Source of the DNA: Candidatus Nanopelagicales bacterium | GTDB taxonomy: Bacteria; Actinomycetota; Actinomycetes; S36-B12; GCA-2699445 | Length of the DNA: 64,000 nt | Direction of reading: 5' to 3' | Assembly (NCBI GenBank): GCA_037045355.1 | Contig: JBAOHO010000008.1 | Location: forward strand, 248,001-312,000 | Shown here: positions 49,149-56,797 of the stretch, piece by piece | Layout of the letters: the number at the start of each line of letters is the position of its first letter | How positions within the stretch are numbered: position 1 is the first letter of the stretch | Made by a program: the position numbers and the translations under genes | Notes under the pieces: model-generated | Told to the model about the DNA's origin: nothing | Seen by the model: the letters and a program-made list of their open reading frames with translations, nothing else | Databases searched by the model: none

Positions 49149-49395
49149 CGGTGCGGGCGCGCTCGCGGGCCCGACGGCGCTTCAGGGAGCGGCGCTCGTC
49201 TTCGCTCAGACCGCCCCACACGCCGGCATCCTGGCCGGTCTCGATCGCCCAGTTGAGGCAGGGCTCTGCGACATCGCAGGTGTTGCAGACGCGCTTCGCG
49301 TCATCGATCTGTTGCAGGGCAGGACCTGTGTTCCCGATGGGGAAGAACAGCTCGGGCTCTTCATCACGGCAGGCGGCGGAGTGGCGCCAGTCCAT
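49144..49395 (-). CDS. whiB1: WhiB1 iron-sulfur transcription factor
   Basis: 83 residues with cluster ligands Cys9, Cys37, Cys40 and Cys46 at the same positions as mycobacterial WhiB1, then the GVWGGLSEDERRSLKRRRARE turn and basic tail that contacts SigA and DNA. WhiB1 is an NO-sensitive [4Fe-4S] regulator. The ATG has GAGGAGGA upstream. A CRP-type palindrome lies 41-56 bases upstream, as in mycobacteria where CRP controls whiB1. Confidence 0.95.
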   Translation of the reverse strand: MDWRHSAACRDEEPELFFPIGNTGPALQQIDDAKRVCNTCDVAEPCLNWAIETGQDAGVWGGLSEDERRSLKRRRARERARTA

Positions 49396-49435
49396 GCGGT
49401 CCTCCTCAGGTGCTCCCGGACTGTCCGGAAACGCA

Positions 49436-49451
49436 TGTGAAACGATTCACG
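49436..49451. promoter_or_regulatory. CRP-type binding site upstream of whiB1
   Basis: TGTGA-AACGAT-TCACG matches the CRP/FNR-family consensus TGTGA-N6-TCACA in nine of ten half-site positions. It is centred about 48 bases before the whiB1 start. cAMP-CRP control of whiB1 is established in mycobacteria. Confidence 0.65.
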
Positions 49452-49621
49452 AGCAAGGCCGAGCAGCAGCACGCACCAGGTGTGTTGCGGTTGCTACCAG
49501 ACCCCCACGTTGTCGGCTCCAGACCGACTCCTTAAGGGTTTCAGGTTCCCCGAGACCACACAAGAGCAACAGCCAGCGTGGCCGCCCATGTGCGTGAGGT
49601 GTTCGTCACACCTGTTTGCCA

Positions 49622-50026
49622 TCAGGGTTGCGAGGGCTGCCCCGGTTCGGCGTTGATGCGGTCCATGACCACACCGCCGAGGCCGATCACAGCCGCCGCC
49701 GTGATCACCACCCCGGCGGGGACGGCGCCGCCGGTACCGGTGGCCAGCGGGATGCCCACGGTCAGGGCCAGCAGCTGGACGACGACAAAAGGAACGGTGG
49801 ACCACCCCGTGCCGCGCCAACGTCCCACGGCCAAGGCCAGCACGCCGGCCCCGAACAGTGCGAACACGAGGATCTCGACCGTGACCCCGGCCGGAGACGA
49901 TACCTCGACGGGCCCTTGCAGGCCCGATGTCACGGCTACCCACGTGATGCTGCCCGCGTAACCGAGCAAGGTCAGCCCCTCGGCCGCGGCGATCACGGCT
50001 GTCACAGCCCGTGCGGTCGGCGGCAT
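49622..50026 (-). CDS. Four-helix integral membrane protein, unknown
   Basis: 134 residues with four hydrophobic segments (about 5-30, 48-68, 75-98 and 100-122) and short loops. A comparable membrane protein gene lies near whiB1 and the lipid-kinase gene in mycobacteria. Function is unknown. The ATG follows a TACGCT box by seven bases and diverges from the lipid-kinase gene 34 bases away. Confidence 0.78.
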   Translation of the reverse strand: MPPTARAVTAVIAAAEGLTLLGYAGSITWVAVTSGLQGPVEVSSPAGVTVEILVFALFGAGVLALAVGRWRGTGWSTVPFVVVQLLALTVGIPLATGTGGAVPAGVVITAAAVIGLGGVVMDRINAEPGQPSQP

Positions 50027-50033
50027 GGGAACC

Positions 50034-50039
50034 AGCGTA
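50034..50039 (-). promoter_or_regulatory. Leaderless -10 box (TACGCT) of the membrane protein gene
   Basis: TACGCT on the minus strand ends seven bases before the ATG at 50026. It is back to back with the box of the divergent gene at 50061. Confidence 0.5.
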
Positions 50040-50048
50040 GGTCAGTAC

Positions 50049-50054
50049 TACCCT
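50049..50054 (+). promoter_or_regulatory. Leaderless -10 box (TACCCT) of the lipid kinase gene
   Basis: TACCCT ends six bases before the ATG at 50061. The two divergent -10 boxes are only nine bases apart, so the two -35 regions must overlap the opposite gene start. Confidence 0.5.
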
Positions 50055-50060
50055 CGGCGG

Positions 50061-50984
50061 ATGCGCGGACTTCTTGTCGTCAACCCGAACGCGACTACGA
50101 CCAACGAGCGTGTCCGCGATGTCATCGTGTCGGCATTCCGCAGCGAGGTCGATCTCGACGTCGTCATGACCACGCACCCCGGCCATGCCCGGGAGTTGGG
50201 GGAGCAGGCATTGCGGGATGGACTCGATGTCGTCATCACCCTCGGGGGGGACGGCACGATCAACGAGGTCGTCAACGGCTTGCTGGTCGATGGACCCGGC
50301 CCCAAGGTCCCGGCTCTCGCCACAGTGCCGGGCGGATCGGCGAACGTCTTGGCTCGGTCCACCGGCCTGCCGCGAGACGCCGTGGAGGCGACCGGCGTGT
50401 TGTTGGGAGGGCTGCACGGCCACCGCTGGCGCACGATCAGCCTCGGACGGGCGGGCGACCGGTGGTTCACCATGAACGTCGGCATGGGCTTGGACGCCGA
50501 GATAATTGCCGCCATGGAGCGGCAACGAGCGGCGGGGAAGAAGGCGTCACCGGCCAGGTACTTCGCCACCACGTTGCGCGAGTACTTCGCCGGGACCGAC
50601 CGCAAGGAGCCGGCCATCACGATCGAACAGCCCGGCGAGCCGGACATCGATCACGTGTTCCTGGCCATCGTCCAGAACTCCGCGCCCTGGACCTTCTTCG
50701 GGGAGCTTGCCGTCAATCCCAACCCGGGAGCCAACTTCGATGAGGATTTGGATGTCTTCGCGATCCGGGATCTGCGGGTGCTGCCGTCACTGCGTTGGGC
50801 GCGGCGTCTGCTCATGGGCAGCCAGGCCGACTCGACCAAGGGACTCTTCGTGGGACGCGACATCGCTGAACTGACGTTGAAGGCCCAGCGGCCGGTCGCC
50901 GTCCAGATCGATGGTGAGGCGTTGGGAGACCAGCAGGAGTTGCGCATCGTGAGCGTTCCACGTGCGCTGCGAATTGTGGTGTGA
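50061..50984 (+). CDS. Diacylglycerol/sphingosine-kinase-family lipid kinase
   Basis: 307 residues with the DAGKc signature VVITLGGDGTINEVVNG, TVPGGSANVLARSTGL and FTMNVGMGLDAEII. It phosphorylates a lipid, probably diacylglycerol, at the inner membrane face. ATG 50061 gives the canonical start MRGLLVVNPNATTT. Mycobacteria have the same gene beside whiB1. Confidence 0.9.
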   Translation: MRGLLVVNPNATTTNERVRDVIVSAFRSEVDLDVVMTTHPGHARELGEQALRDGLDVVITLGGDGTINEVVNGLLVDGPGPKVPALATVPGGSANVLARSTGLPRDAVEATGVLLGGLHGHRWRTISLGRAGDRWFTMNVGMGLDAEIIAAMERQRAAGKKASPARYFATTLREYFAGTDRKEPAITIEQPGEPDIDHVFLAIVQNSAPWTFFGELAVNPNPGANFDEDLDVFAIRDLRVLPSLRWARRLLMGSQADSTKGLFVGRDIAELTLKAQRPVAVQIDGEALGDQQELRIVSVPRALRIVV

Positions 50985-51018
50985 CGAGCGGTCGCTCGCG
51001 GCCGGGAGGTGCTGGTGA

Positions 51019-51819
51019 TCAGTACTCGTCGAGCATGCCGCTGCGCAGTTGGGCCAGGGTGCGGGCCAGAATGCGCGACACGTGCATCTGAGAGATCCCC
51101 ATCTCGGCTGCGATCTGGGACTGGGTCTGATTCTTGAAAAAGCGCAGCATCAGGATGCGACGCTCGCGTTCGCCCAGTTCGGCCAACAGCGGCTTGAGGG
51201 ACTCGCGGTTGTCCACCCCCGCCAAGGCGTCGTCTTCGCTGCCCAACGTGTCACCCAGGCTGAGCGAATCGCCATCGTCTCCGCTGCTCGTCCCGGCGTC
51301 GAGAGACGCCGTCGCGTAGGCCTGGGCGGACTCAAGCCCCTCGAGCACCTCGTCCTCCGAGATCTCCAGGTAGGCGGCCAACTCGGCGACTGTGGGCGAT
51401 CGTCCTGACGTCTGGGACAACTCCTGTGAGGCTCGCGACAAGGAGATGCGCAGTTCCTGCAGGCGTCGGGGCACCCGCACCGCCCAGCCGCGGTCGCGGA
51501 AATGTCGCTTGATCTCGCCGACGATGGTCGGCGTCGCGTACGTCGAGAATTCGACGCCGCGTCCGGAGTCGAACCGGTCGACCGCCTTGATCAAGCCGAC
51601 GGTTCCCACCTGGACGAGGTCGTCGTGCGCCTCGCCTCGATCCCGGAATCGCCGCGCGAGGTGCTCCACCAGCGGCAGGTTCATCGTGACCAGCTCATCG
51701 CGCAGCGGCTTGTGGCGTGGGTCCGTATCCGGCATGTTCGCGAGCTCGGCGAGGATCACGTGCTCGCGCTCACGGTCGCGTTCGGTCCAGCGGCGAGAGC
51801 GGCCCCGCGTCACGGTCAC
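51019..51819 (-). CDS. sigF: SigB/SigF-family stress sigma factor
   Basis: 266 residues with sigma regions 2 (LPLVEHLARRFRDRGEAHDDLVQVGTVGLIKAVDRFD, FSTYATPTIVGEIKRHFRD), 3 (RVPRRLQELRISLSRASQEL) and 4 (LGERERRILMLRFFKNQTQSQIAAEMGISQMHVSRIL). This is group 3 general-stress sigma. The GTG 51819 overlaps the stop of rsbW (GTGA), so anti-sigma and sigma are made together. An in-frame extension upstream is antisense-like shadow within rsbW. Confidence 0.93.
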   Translation of the reverse strand: MTVTRGRSRRWTERDREREHVILAELANMPDTDPRHKPLRDELVTMNLPLVEHLARRFRDRGEAHDDLVQVGTVGLIKAVDRFDSGRGVEFSTYATPTIVGEIKRHFRDRGWAVRVPRRLQELRISLSRASQELSQTSGRSPTVAELAAYLEISEDEVLEGLESAQAYATASLDAGTSSGDDGDSLSLGDTLGSEDDALAGVDNRESLKPLLAELGERERRILMLRFFKNQTQSQIAAEMGISQMHVSRILARTLAQLRSGMLDEY

Positions 51820-52202
51820 TGGACACTCACCAGTTCTCGGTTCGCCTGCAGGGTGAGGGTCACCCGACCGTCCTCGATGGCGGCATTCGCCTCGGAAACC
51901 AGCGCGGTGAGCACGGTCCAGGAGAACGTCGTCGTCCGTGGGGTCCGACCCGATGAACTCGTCGATGTGATCGCGATCAGCACACCGTCGTCGGTCGGCT
52001 GCCAGGAGCACTCGAGATCAGTGCCGGGGACGCTGTCGAGCAGCAGCAGCGAGATCGCCTCGTCGACCGCCAACGACAAGTCCTCAAGGCGTTCCAACGG
52101 AAAATCCAGTCCCGCACAGACACCGGCGGTCGTCGCGCGGGCCAGCGCCAGGTACGAACTGGCGGCCGGAATCCGCAGGTGAACGTGACCGGAGTCCGCC
52201 AC
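51816..52202 (-). CDS. rsbW: RsbW-like anti-sigma factor (GHKL ATPase)
   Basis: 128 residues with a histidine-kinase-like ATPase fold: LRIPAASSYLALARATTAG at the start and the N-box-like helix RLEDLSLAVDEAISLLLLDS. The usual Asn of the N-box is not obvious, so ATP binding or kinase activity may be reduced. It probably binds the SigF-type sigma factor encoded immediately downstream. GTG 52202 begins one base after the sodN stop, making a sodN-rsbW-sigF transcription unit likely. No anti-anti-sigma gene is nearby. Confidence 0.82.
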   Translation of the reverse strand: MADSGHVHLRIPAASSYLALARATTAGVCAGLDFPLERLEDLSLAVDEAISLLLLDSVPGTDLECSWQPTDDGVLIAITSTSSSGRTPRTTTFSWTVLTALVSEANAAIEDGRVTLTLQANRELVSVQ

Positions 52203-52203
52203 G

Positions 52204-52614
52204 TCAGGCTTTCTTCGTTTCCCAGAAGATGTCGGCGATCTCGTCGATCTTGGCCAGGAGTTCGTCAGCGACCGCGACATCGGTCGAGCCCTTGGTCCCT
52301 CCGGCGCCGGCCAACTTCGTCGCCTCGTTGAACAGCGAGTTCAAGTTGGGGTACTTCTCGAAGTGAGGGGGCTTGAAGTAATCCGTCCATAGCACCCACA
52401 GGTGCTCCTTCACGAGGTTCGAGCGTTCCTCCTTGATGGTGATCGCGCGGGTGCGGAACTCGGGATCGTCGGAGGCGTTGTGCTTCTCGATGATGGCCTT
52501 GACCGACTGGGCCTCGATCCGGGCCTGGGCCGGGTCGTACACACCGCAGGGCAGGTCGCAGTGAGCGTGGACGACGGTGGTGGGCGTGAGATGGCGGATG
52601 ATCCGTGAGAGCAC
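52204..52614 (-). CDS. sodN: Nickel superoxide dismutase precursor
   Basis: 136 residues. After a 17-residue leader the nickel hook HCDLPCGVY begins, with His18, Cys19, Cys23 and Tyr26 equivalent to His1, Cys2, Cys6 and Tyr9 of mature NiSOD. The rest (YDPAQARIEAQSVKAI, TIKEERSNLVKEHLWVLWTDYFKPPHFEKYP, IFWETKKA) matches Streptomyces SodN. The hexamer detoxifies superoxide in the cytosol. The leader must be removed by the SodX protease encoded divergently. GTG 52614 follows AGGAAGG. Confidence 0.96.
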   Translation of the reverse strand: MLSRIIRHLTPTTVVHAHCDLPCGVYDPAQARIEAQSVKAIIEKHNASDDPEFRTRAITIKEERSNLVKEHLWVLWTDYFKPPHFEKYPNLNSLFNEATKLAGAGGTKGSTDVAVADELLAKIDEIADIFWETKKA

Positions 52615-52652
52615 GATAGTCCTTCCTATGCGCAGGCAACTGACCGCGACCT

Positions 52653-52658
52653 TACCCT
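52653..52658 (+). promoter_or_regulatory. Leaderless -10 box (TACCCT) of sodX
   Basis: TACCCT ends seven bases before ATG 52666. An earlier ATG at 52660 is only one base from the box, so this promoter favours 52666 as the sodX start. Confidence 0.45.
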
Positions 52659-52665
52659 CATGGGG

Positions 52666-52989
52666 ATGAACCCGCGAGACTGGTGGCGCGATCGGTCGCC
52701 CTTCCTCACCGCGGTGGTCACCGGGGATTCCATGCTGCCGAAGTTCCGCGCCGGGGACTGGGTGCTCATCCGGCGAACCCACCGGGTCCGGTGTGGCCAA
52801 GTCGTGGCGGTCCAAGATCCGCGAGAGCCTCGTCGGTTGCTCATCAAGCGGGCGATCCGGCGCACTCCTCGGGGCTGGTGGGTGTTGGGCGACAATCCCG
52901 CTCGCTCGACGGACAGCCGGGACTTCGGAGCGGTCGCTTCCGGGTCAGTGGTCGGTCGGGTGTTGCTGCGGTACTACCGACGGTCGTGA
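52666..52989 (+). CDS. sodX: NiSOD maturation protease (S26 signal-peptidase-like)
   Basis: 107 residues. VVTGDSMLPKFRAGDWVLI contains the catalytic Ser, and LLIKRAIRR the catalytic Lys, of the S26 Ser/Lys dyad; WWVLGDNPARSTDSRDFG is the S26 box E region. Unlike true signal peptidases it has no membrane anchor, as in the NiSOD-type protease family. It should cut the SodN leader to expose His1 for nickel binding. It diverges from sodN with about 50 bases between starts. ATG 52660 is an alternative start. Confidence 0.92.
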   Translation: MNPRDWWRDRSPFLTAVVTGDSMLPKFRAGDWVLIRRTHRVRCGQVVAVQDPREPRRLLIKRAIRRTPRGWWVLGDNPARSTDSRDFGAVASGSVVGRVLLRYYRRS

Positions 52990-53117
52990 CATTCGGTGAA
53001 TGCCTGGCCGTTCGGTCCTGTTCGAGTCGGGCCGCCAGGTGCCGCCGGGGCGGGAGTGTCGCCAGGTGCCGTCGGGTGTCGCCGGGGGTGGGGAGTGTCG
53101 GGCAGCTGCGCGAGTCC

Positions 53118-53357
53118 TCAGCTGCGAGTGCCCAGGTGGCGCGGGAGGAACTGGGACGGCGTTGCCGATATGTCGTTCACGAGGACTTGGAGGAACTGCT
53201 CTCCGTCGCGGTTCCAGGCAGCCACTTCGTCCGCCTCGAGTTCGATGACGATTTCGTAGAGTCCGACGGTTCCGCACACCACTGTGAGCAGGTACCGACC
53301 ATCGTCGGTCAGCACCAAGTCGAAAGCCCAAGGAGCCGAGGCGAGAGTGACGGCCAT
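53118..53357 (-). CDS. Small conserved-looking protein, unknown
   Basis: 79 residues starting MAVTLASAPWAFDLVLTDDG, with LLTVVCGTVGLYEIVIELEADEVAAW and a final ATPSQFLPRHLGTRS. It is beta-rich and acidic in the middle, without signal peptide or membrane helix. Codon usage is normal for the genome. The in-frame extension upstream to 53726 is low-complexity and antisense to the HNH gene. No named family recognised. Confidence 0.6.
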   Translation of the reverse strand: MAVTLASAPWAFDLVLTDDGRYLLTVVCGTVGLYEIVIELEADEVAAWNRDGEQFLQVLVNDISATPSQFLPRHLGTRS

Positions 53358-53598
53358 GCTGCAGTTGTGACACGTGCCCGAGTCGCGGTCAAGGGCTTGA
53401 GCCGCGCCTGCTGGAAAGCCGGTGGCGCGGGTTGTCCGTCCTGTGAGATTCGGGGTCCTGTGGGGTGATTCCGTGCTTGCCGGGGGGGTGACCTCGGTCC
53501 GGGTGAGGTCTTGTCGGCCTGGGGTTGTCCACAGGTGTCGTGGGGGCGGGTGTGTCCAGGGGCGTGTCGGGGCGGTGATGGGTGTCGGACCCGAGGCG

Positions 53599-53604
53599 TA
53601 GGTT
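53599..53604 (+). promoter_or_regulatory. Leaderless -10 box (TAGGTT) of the HNH gene
   Basis: TAGGTT ends six bases before ATG 53611; no ribosome site is present. Confidence 0.5.
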
Positions 53605-53610
53605 TCGAAC

Positions 53611-55620
53611 ATGAGTTCGAATACTGATCGGGGCGACCCCACCACCAGCGACCCGGGTGCCACTGCTGATCTGTCGGCCGCTGCCGATTCCCCCGCGACT
53701 GCCATTACAGCGGACTCTGCTTCCACTGATGCAGCTCCGGTGGGTCCTGTCGCCGATGCCTTGGATCGTCAGGGGTCTGCTCCTTCGGATGTCGATCCCG
53801 AGCCCGCTGCCGCTTCGGTCGTTGACGCCTCGGATACTCGCCCGCCCGCGGATCCCTGCGCCTCGGGTGCCCGCCCGTCTGCGGATCCTTCCCCCGCGGA
53901 GGCCGTGGGTGGGGATCCGGTGTTGCCGTTGCCGGGGTCGGGGGGGTCGGCGCGGGCGACGTGGGTGGGGTCGCGGCCGGGGTGGGTGCAGGCGGGGTGG
54001 TGGGACGCGCCGCTGCGCCCTGCGGTGCGCGCGTTGCTGGATGTCCCGCTGGGTCCAGACTTGGTGACGGCGTTGCTGGGGTTGGACCCGCAGTCGCGGT
54101 GGCGCTGCCCGGACCCTCATGTGGAGCATCCGTCGTATCTGCGCCCCACGGGGCGCTCGGGGTCTCCGTGTGCGTGTATGACGGTGGTGTGCGCGGCGTG
54201 GGCGGCGGTGGCGTCGTGGATCGATCATCAGGCCACGGTGGCGGTGGCCGCCGCCGCTGGTGCGACGGTTCAGGTTGTGGACTGGGACCGCGACGACCCG
54301 CGGATGGGTACCGTGGTCGACCCCGCCGTCGACGAACTGGCCCCCGCACTACGCGTGTCCCCCCGCGGGGCGCGGACCCGGGTGCAGTCCGCGCGCGCGT
54401 TGATCGCGCGCCCCGCGCTGTCGACCGCGGTCGAGCAGGGCCTGGTCACGGGGTTCATGGCCCGCGCGGTCACCTGCGACCTGCACGAGTTGACCCGCGA
54501 CGCCCCCGCGCGCGCGGACCTGGTCGTGGACATCTTGATCGAGAAACTACGCGCTCGTCACGTCACCGGGGCGCGGGCGTGGACGATCACCGAGGTCCGC
54601 CAGTGCCTGACCCGCATCGCCGCGTCACTGCACGTGGATCTCCGCGCGACCCGCCAACGCGCGAAGACGGGGCGGCGGGTCACCATGACCCGCGACGGGC
54701 GCGTGGGCACGATCATCGCGGACCTCCCCGATGACGTCGCGGTACGGATCATGGACCGCCTGCACGACCTCGCCCACCACCTCACCGACCCCGACGATGA
54801 CCGCACCGCGGACCACAAACGCGCCGACGTGTTCACCGACCTGCTCCTCGACCAGGCAGCCAGTCGCGCAACCTCCGTGTCAGGCCCGAAGTCAGGGTCG
54901 GGATCGGGCTGCGACTCAGGCCCAAGCTGCGACTCCGGTTCAGACCCGGGCTCGGGCTGCGACTCCGGTTCAGGCCCGGCGGCGGGGAACGCGGAGGCGT
55001 CGAACACACCACCGAACTCAGCGCCGAACCCTGCTTCGGGTTCCCGCCCGCCGCGGGTGACCCCGGGGCGAGGGGAGGTCGCGGTGGTCATCGACGCCGC
55101 CACCTTGCTCGCCCTGGCCGACCACGCTGGTGAGATCCCCGGCTGCGGACCGATCCCCGCCGAGATCGCCCGCGAACTGGCCGCGGACCGCAAATGGCGG
55201 TGGTGGATCACCGAACCCACCACCGCACACGTCACCGCCACCAGCGCGCGGACCTACACCCCATCCGCGGCGTTGGCGCGGCTGATCCGAGCCCGTGAAC
55301 CGTACTGCCGCATGCCCGGCTGCCGCGCCCCCGCGCACCGCTGCGACCTCGACCACACCGTGCCCTGGCCCGACGGCGACACGACAGCAGACAATCTCGG
55401 ACCCGTTTGCAGGCGCCACCACAACCTCAAAACACACAGACATTGGAAACTGACCAACAACGGCCCCCACGGTCACAGCCCCGCACCCACCGCGACACGC
55501 CCCGACGGTCACAGCCCCGACGGTCACACCCCCGACGGCGACAGTCCCGGCGGCTGGACCTGGGCCACCCCCACCGGCATCACCCACCACGACACCCCCG
55601 AACACCCTCTGCGAACCTGA
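53611..55620 (+). CDS. DUF222/HNH endonuclease-domain protein (13E12-type)
   Basis: 669 residues, long for the family. A Ser/Ala/Pro/Asp-rich region (1-115) precedes the DUF222 helical domain (about 130-420: RTRVQSARALIARPALSTAVEQGLVTGFMARAV). An inserted Ser/Gly/Cys/Asp repeat (about 430-455, DSGSGCDSG type) follows, then the HNH nuclease (CRMPGCRAPAHRCDLDHTVPWPDGDTTADNLGPVCRRHHNLKTH) with its zinc cysteines and catalytic His. A Pro/His/Gly repeat (DGHSPDGHTPDG) ends the protein. These multicopy actinobacterial proteins are thought to be selfish or DNA-acting; their target is unknown. Confidence 0.88.
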   Translation: MSSNTDRGDPTTSDPGATADLSAAADSPATAITADSASTDAAPVGPVADALDRQGSAPSDVDPEPAAASVVDASDTRPPADPCASGARPSADPSPAEAVGGDPVLPLPGSGGSARATWVGSRPGWVQAGWWDAPLRPAVRALLDVPLGPDLVTALLGLDPQSRWRCPDPHVEHPSYLRPTGRSGSPCACMTVVCAAWAAVASWIDHQATVAVAAAAGATVQVVDWDRDDPRMGTVVDPAVDELAPALRVSPRGARTRVQSARALIARPALSTAVEQGLVTGFMARAVTCDLHELTRDAPARADLVVDILIEKLRARHVTGARAWTITEVRQCLTRIAASLHVDLRATRQRAKTGRRVTMTRDGRVGTIIADLPDDVAVRIMDRLHDLAHHLTDPDDDRTADHKRADVFTDLLLDQAASRATSVSGPKSGSGSGCDSGPSCDSGSDPGSGCDSGSGPAAGNAEASNTPPNSAPNPASGSRPPRVTPGRGEVAVVIDAATLLALADHAGEIPGCGPIPAEIARELAADRKWRWWITEPTTAHVTATSARTYTPSAALARLIRAREPYCRMPGCRAPAHRCDLDHTVPWPDGDTTADNLGPVCRRHHNLKTHRHWKLTNNGPHGHSPAPTATRPDGHSPDGHTPDGDSPGGWTWATPTGITHHDTPEHPLRT

Positions 55621-55683
55621 CCAGCCACCCGGACCAAGCCGGATTCGGGTGGGGGCCAGTGTCGTCTGCCGTCCGCCAACGCT

Positions 55684-55770
55684 GAGACCCGCGCCGACCC
55701 GCGCCGACCCGTGCCGACCCGTGCCGACCTGCGCAGAACCGCGCCGACCCGCCGACCCGCGCTGGCGCGC
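55684..55770. repeat. Tandem CGCGCCGACC-type 10-bp repeat downstream of the HNH gene
   Basis: About seven adjacent units of (C/T)G(C)GCCGACC(C) followed by degenerate copies fill a third of the 244-bp gap before the lipase gene. No gene is present. Confidence 0.8.
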
Positions 55771-55852
55771 GCCAGCCGGAACCCGTCAGCCGCCGTCAGC
55801 AACCGTCGTCACCCCCACTCAACTGAAGTGCGCCTCCCGCCGCCGGGGTGGG

Positions 55853-55858
55853 TAGTCT
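55853..55858 (+). promoter_or_regulatory. Leaderless -10 box (TAGTCT) of the lipase-like gene
   Basis: TAGTCT ends six bases before ATG 55865. Confidence 0.5.
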
Positions 55859-55864
55859 CCGCGC

Positions 55865-56785
55865 ATGTCCCGTGCTGTCGTGATCATGTCCGGCGGCGAT
55901 GCCGCGACCCCGTTCACTACCCCTGCGGCGGGGTGCCGGACAGGGCTGGCCGCAGGCAACACCGACACGGCGTTGCGCGAGTACCTGCTCGGCGAAGGAC
56001 ACCAGGTCTACACGGCCCCCGCACAGAACGGGCGCGGTGTCGTCACGGATCCCGATCCGGAGAGTTTCGGCGCGTTCGGCGGACAGCCAGAAGTCCTCGC
56101 CGAGCAGTACACGGTCAACTCTGACGGGGATATCGATCTCGCGGGCGAGCAGCTGGCGCGGTTCGTCGGGTTGCTCCACTCGCGGTACGGCGTCACCGAG
56201 GTTGACTTCGTCGGGCACTCCAACGGCGGACTGTTCGCCCGGGCCGCGATCCGTACCATGCAGCTGCTCGAGATCCCCGTGCGCACGCGGTCGCTCGCGA
56301 CCCTGGGCACCCCGTGGATGGGGACGTTCCCGCTGCGGTGGGCGTTCGGGGAGATCCCGGACGCCGCCCTGATGGGTCAGGAATTCGCCACCAGGTTCGC
56401 GCAGGGGTTCAAGGACCGCGTGGGCGAAGGAGACCTGGGGCTGGCGCAGGAGAACACCTACCACTACCTCGTGGGCCCTGGCCGCTGGAACGAGCACGCC
56501 ATCGGGGTGCTGGACGACATCCCCGTCCATATGATCGGCGGAACTTGGTTCGAAGCCGACGAAGGAGACCCGGAGTTGTGGCCCAATGACGGCCTGGTGT
56601 CGCGGTTCAGCGCGCTGGCTCAGGGGCTGCCCCCAGAAGTCGCGCCCCGTCGCTCTTCCGCGAGCTTCCACGTGACCCACAGCATCTTCGTCGCGGATCT
56701 CATCGGGCAACCGTGGCAGACGGGCATGACCTGGAATCCGGACGTGCTGGCGTCTGTCGCTGAGTTCCTGGCGGCACAGCACTGA
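55865..56785 (+). CDS. Alpha/beta hydrolase, lipase-like
   Basis: 306 residues. The nucleophile elbow VDFVGHSNGGLFARAAI (Ser in GHSNG), LGTPWMGTFPLRW and a late DGLVSRFSA and SFHVTHSIFV with Asp and His resemble triacylglycerol-lipase/PGAP1-like esterases. There is no signal peptide, so it is cytosolic. The substrate is unknown. Confidence 0.82.
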   Translation: MSRAVVIMSGGDAATPFTTPAAGCRTGLAAGNTDTALREYLLGEGHQVYTAPAQNGRGVVTDPDPESFGAFGGQPEVLAEQYTVNSDGDIDLAGEQLARFVGLLHSRYGVTEVDFVGHSNGGLFARAAIRTMQLLEIPVRTRSLATLGTPWMGTFPLRWAFGEIPDAALMGQEFATRFAQGFKDRVGEGDLGLAQENTYHYLVGPGRWNEHAIGVLDDIPVHMIGGTWFEADEGDPELWPNDGLVSRFSALAQGLPPEVAPRRSSASFHVTHSIFVADLIGQPWQTGMTWNPDVLASVAEFLAAQH

Positions 56786-56797
56786 CCGACCCCGGGG

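Noticed and set aside
53389..54349. Minus-strand Arg/Pro-rich frames opposite the HNH gene
   Set aside because: They are shadows of GC-rich low-complexity coding sequence with no domain content.
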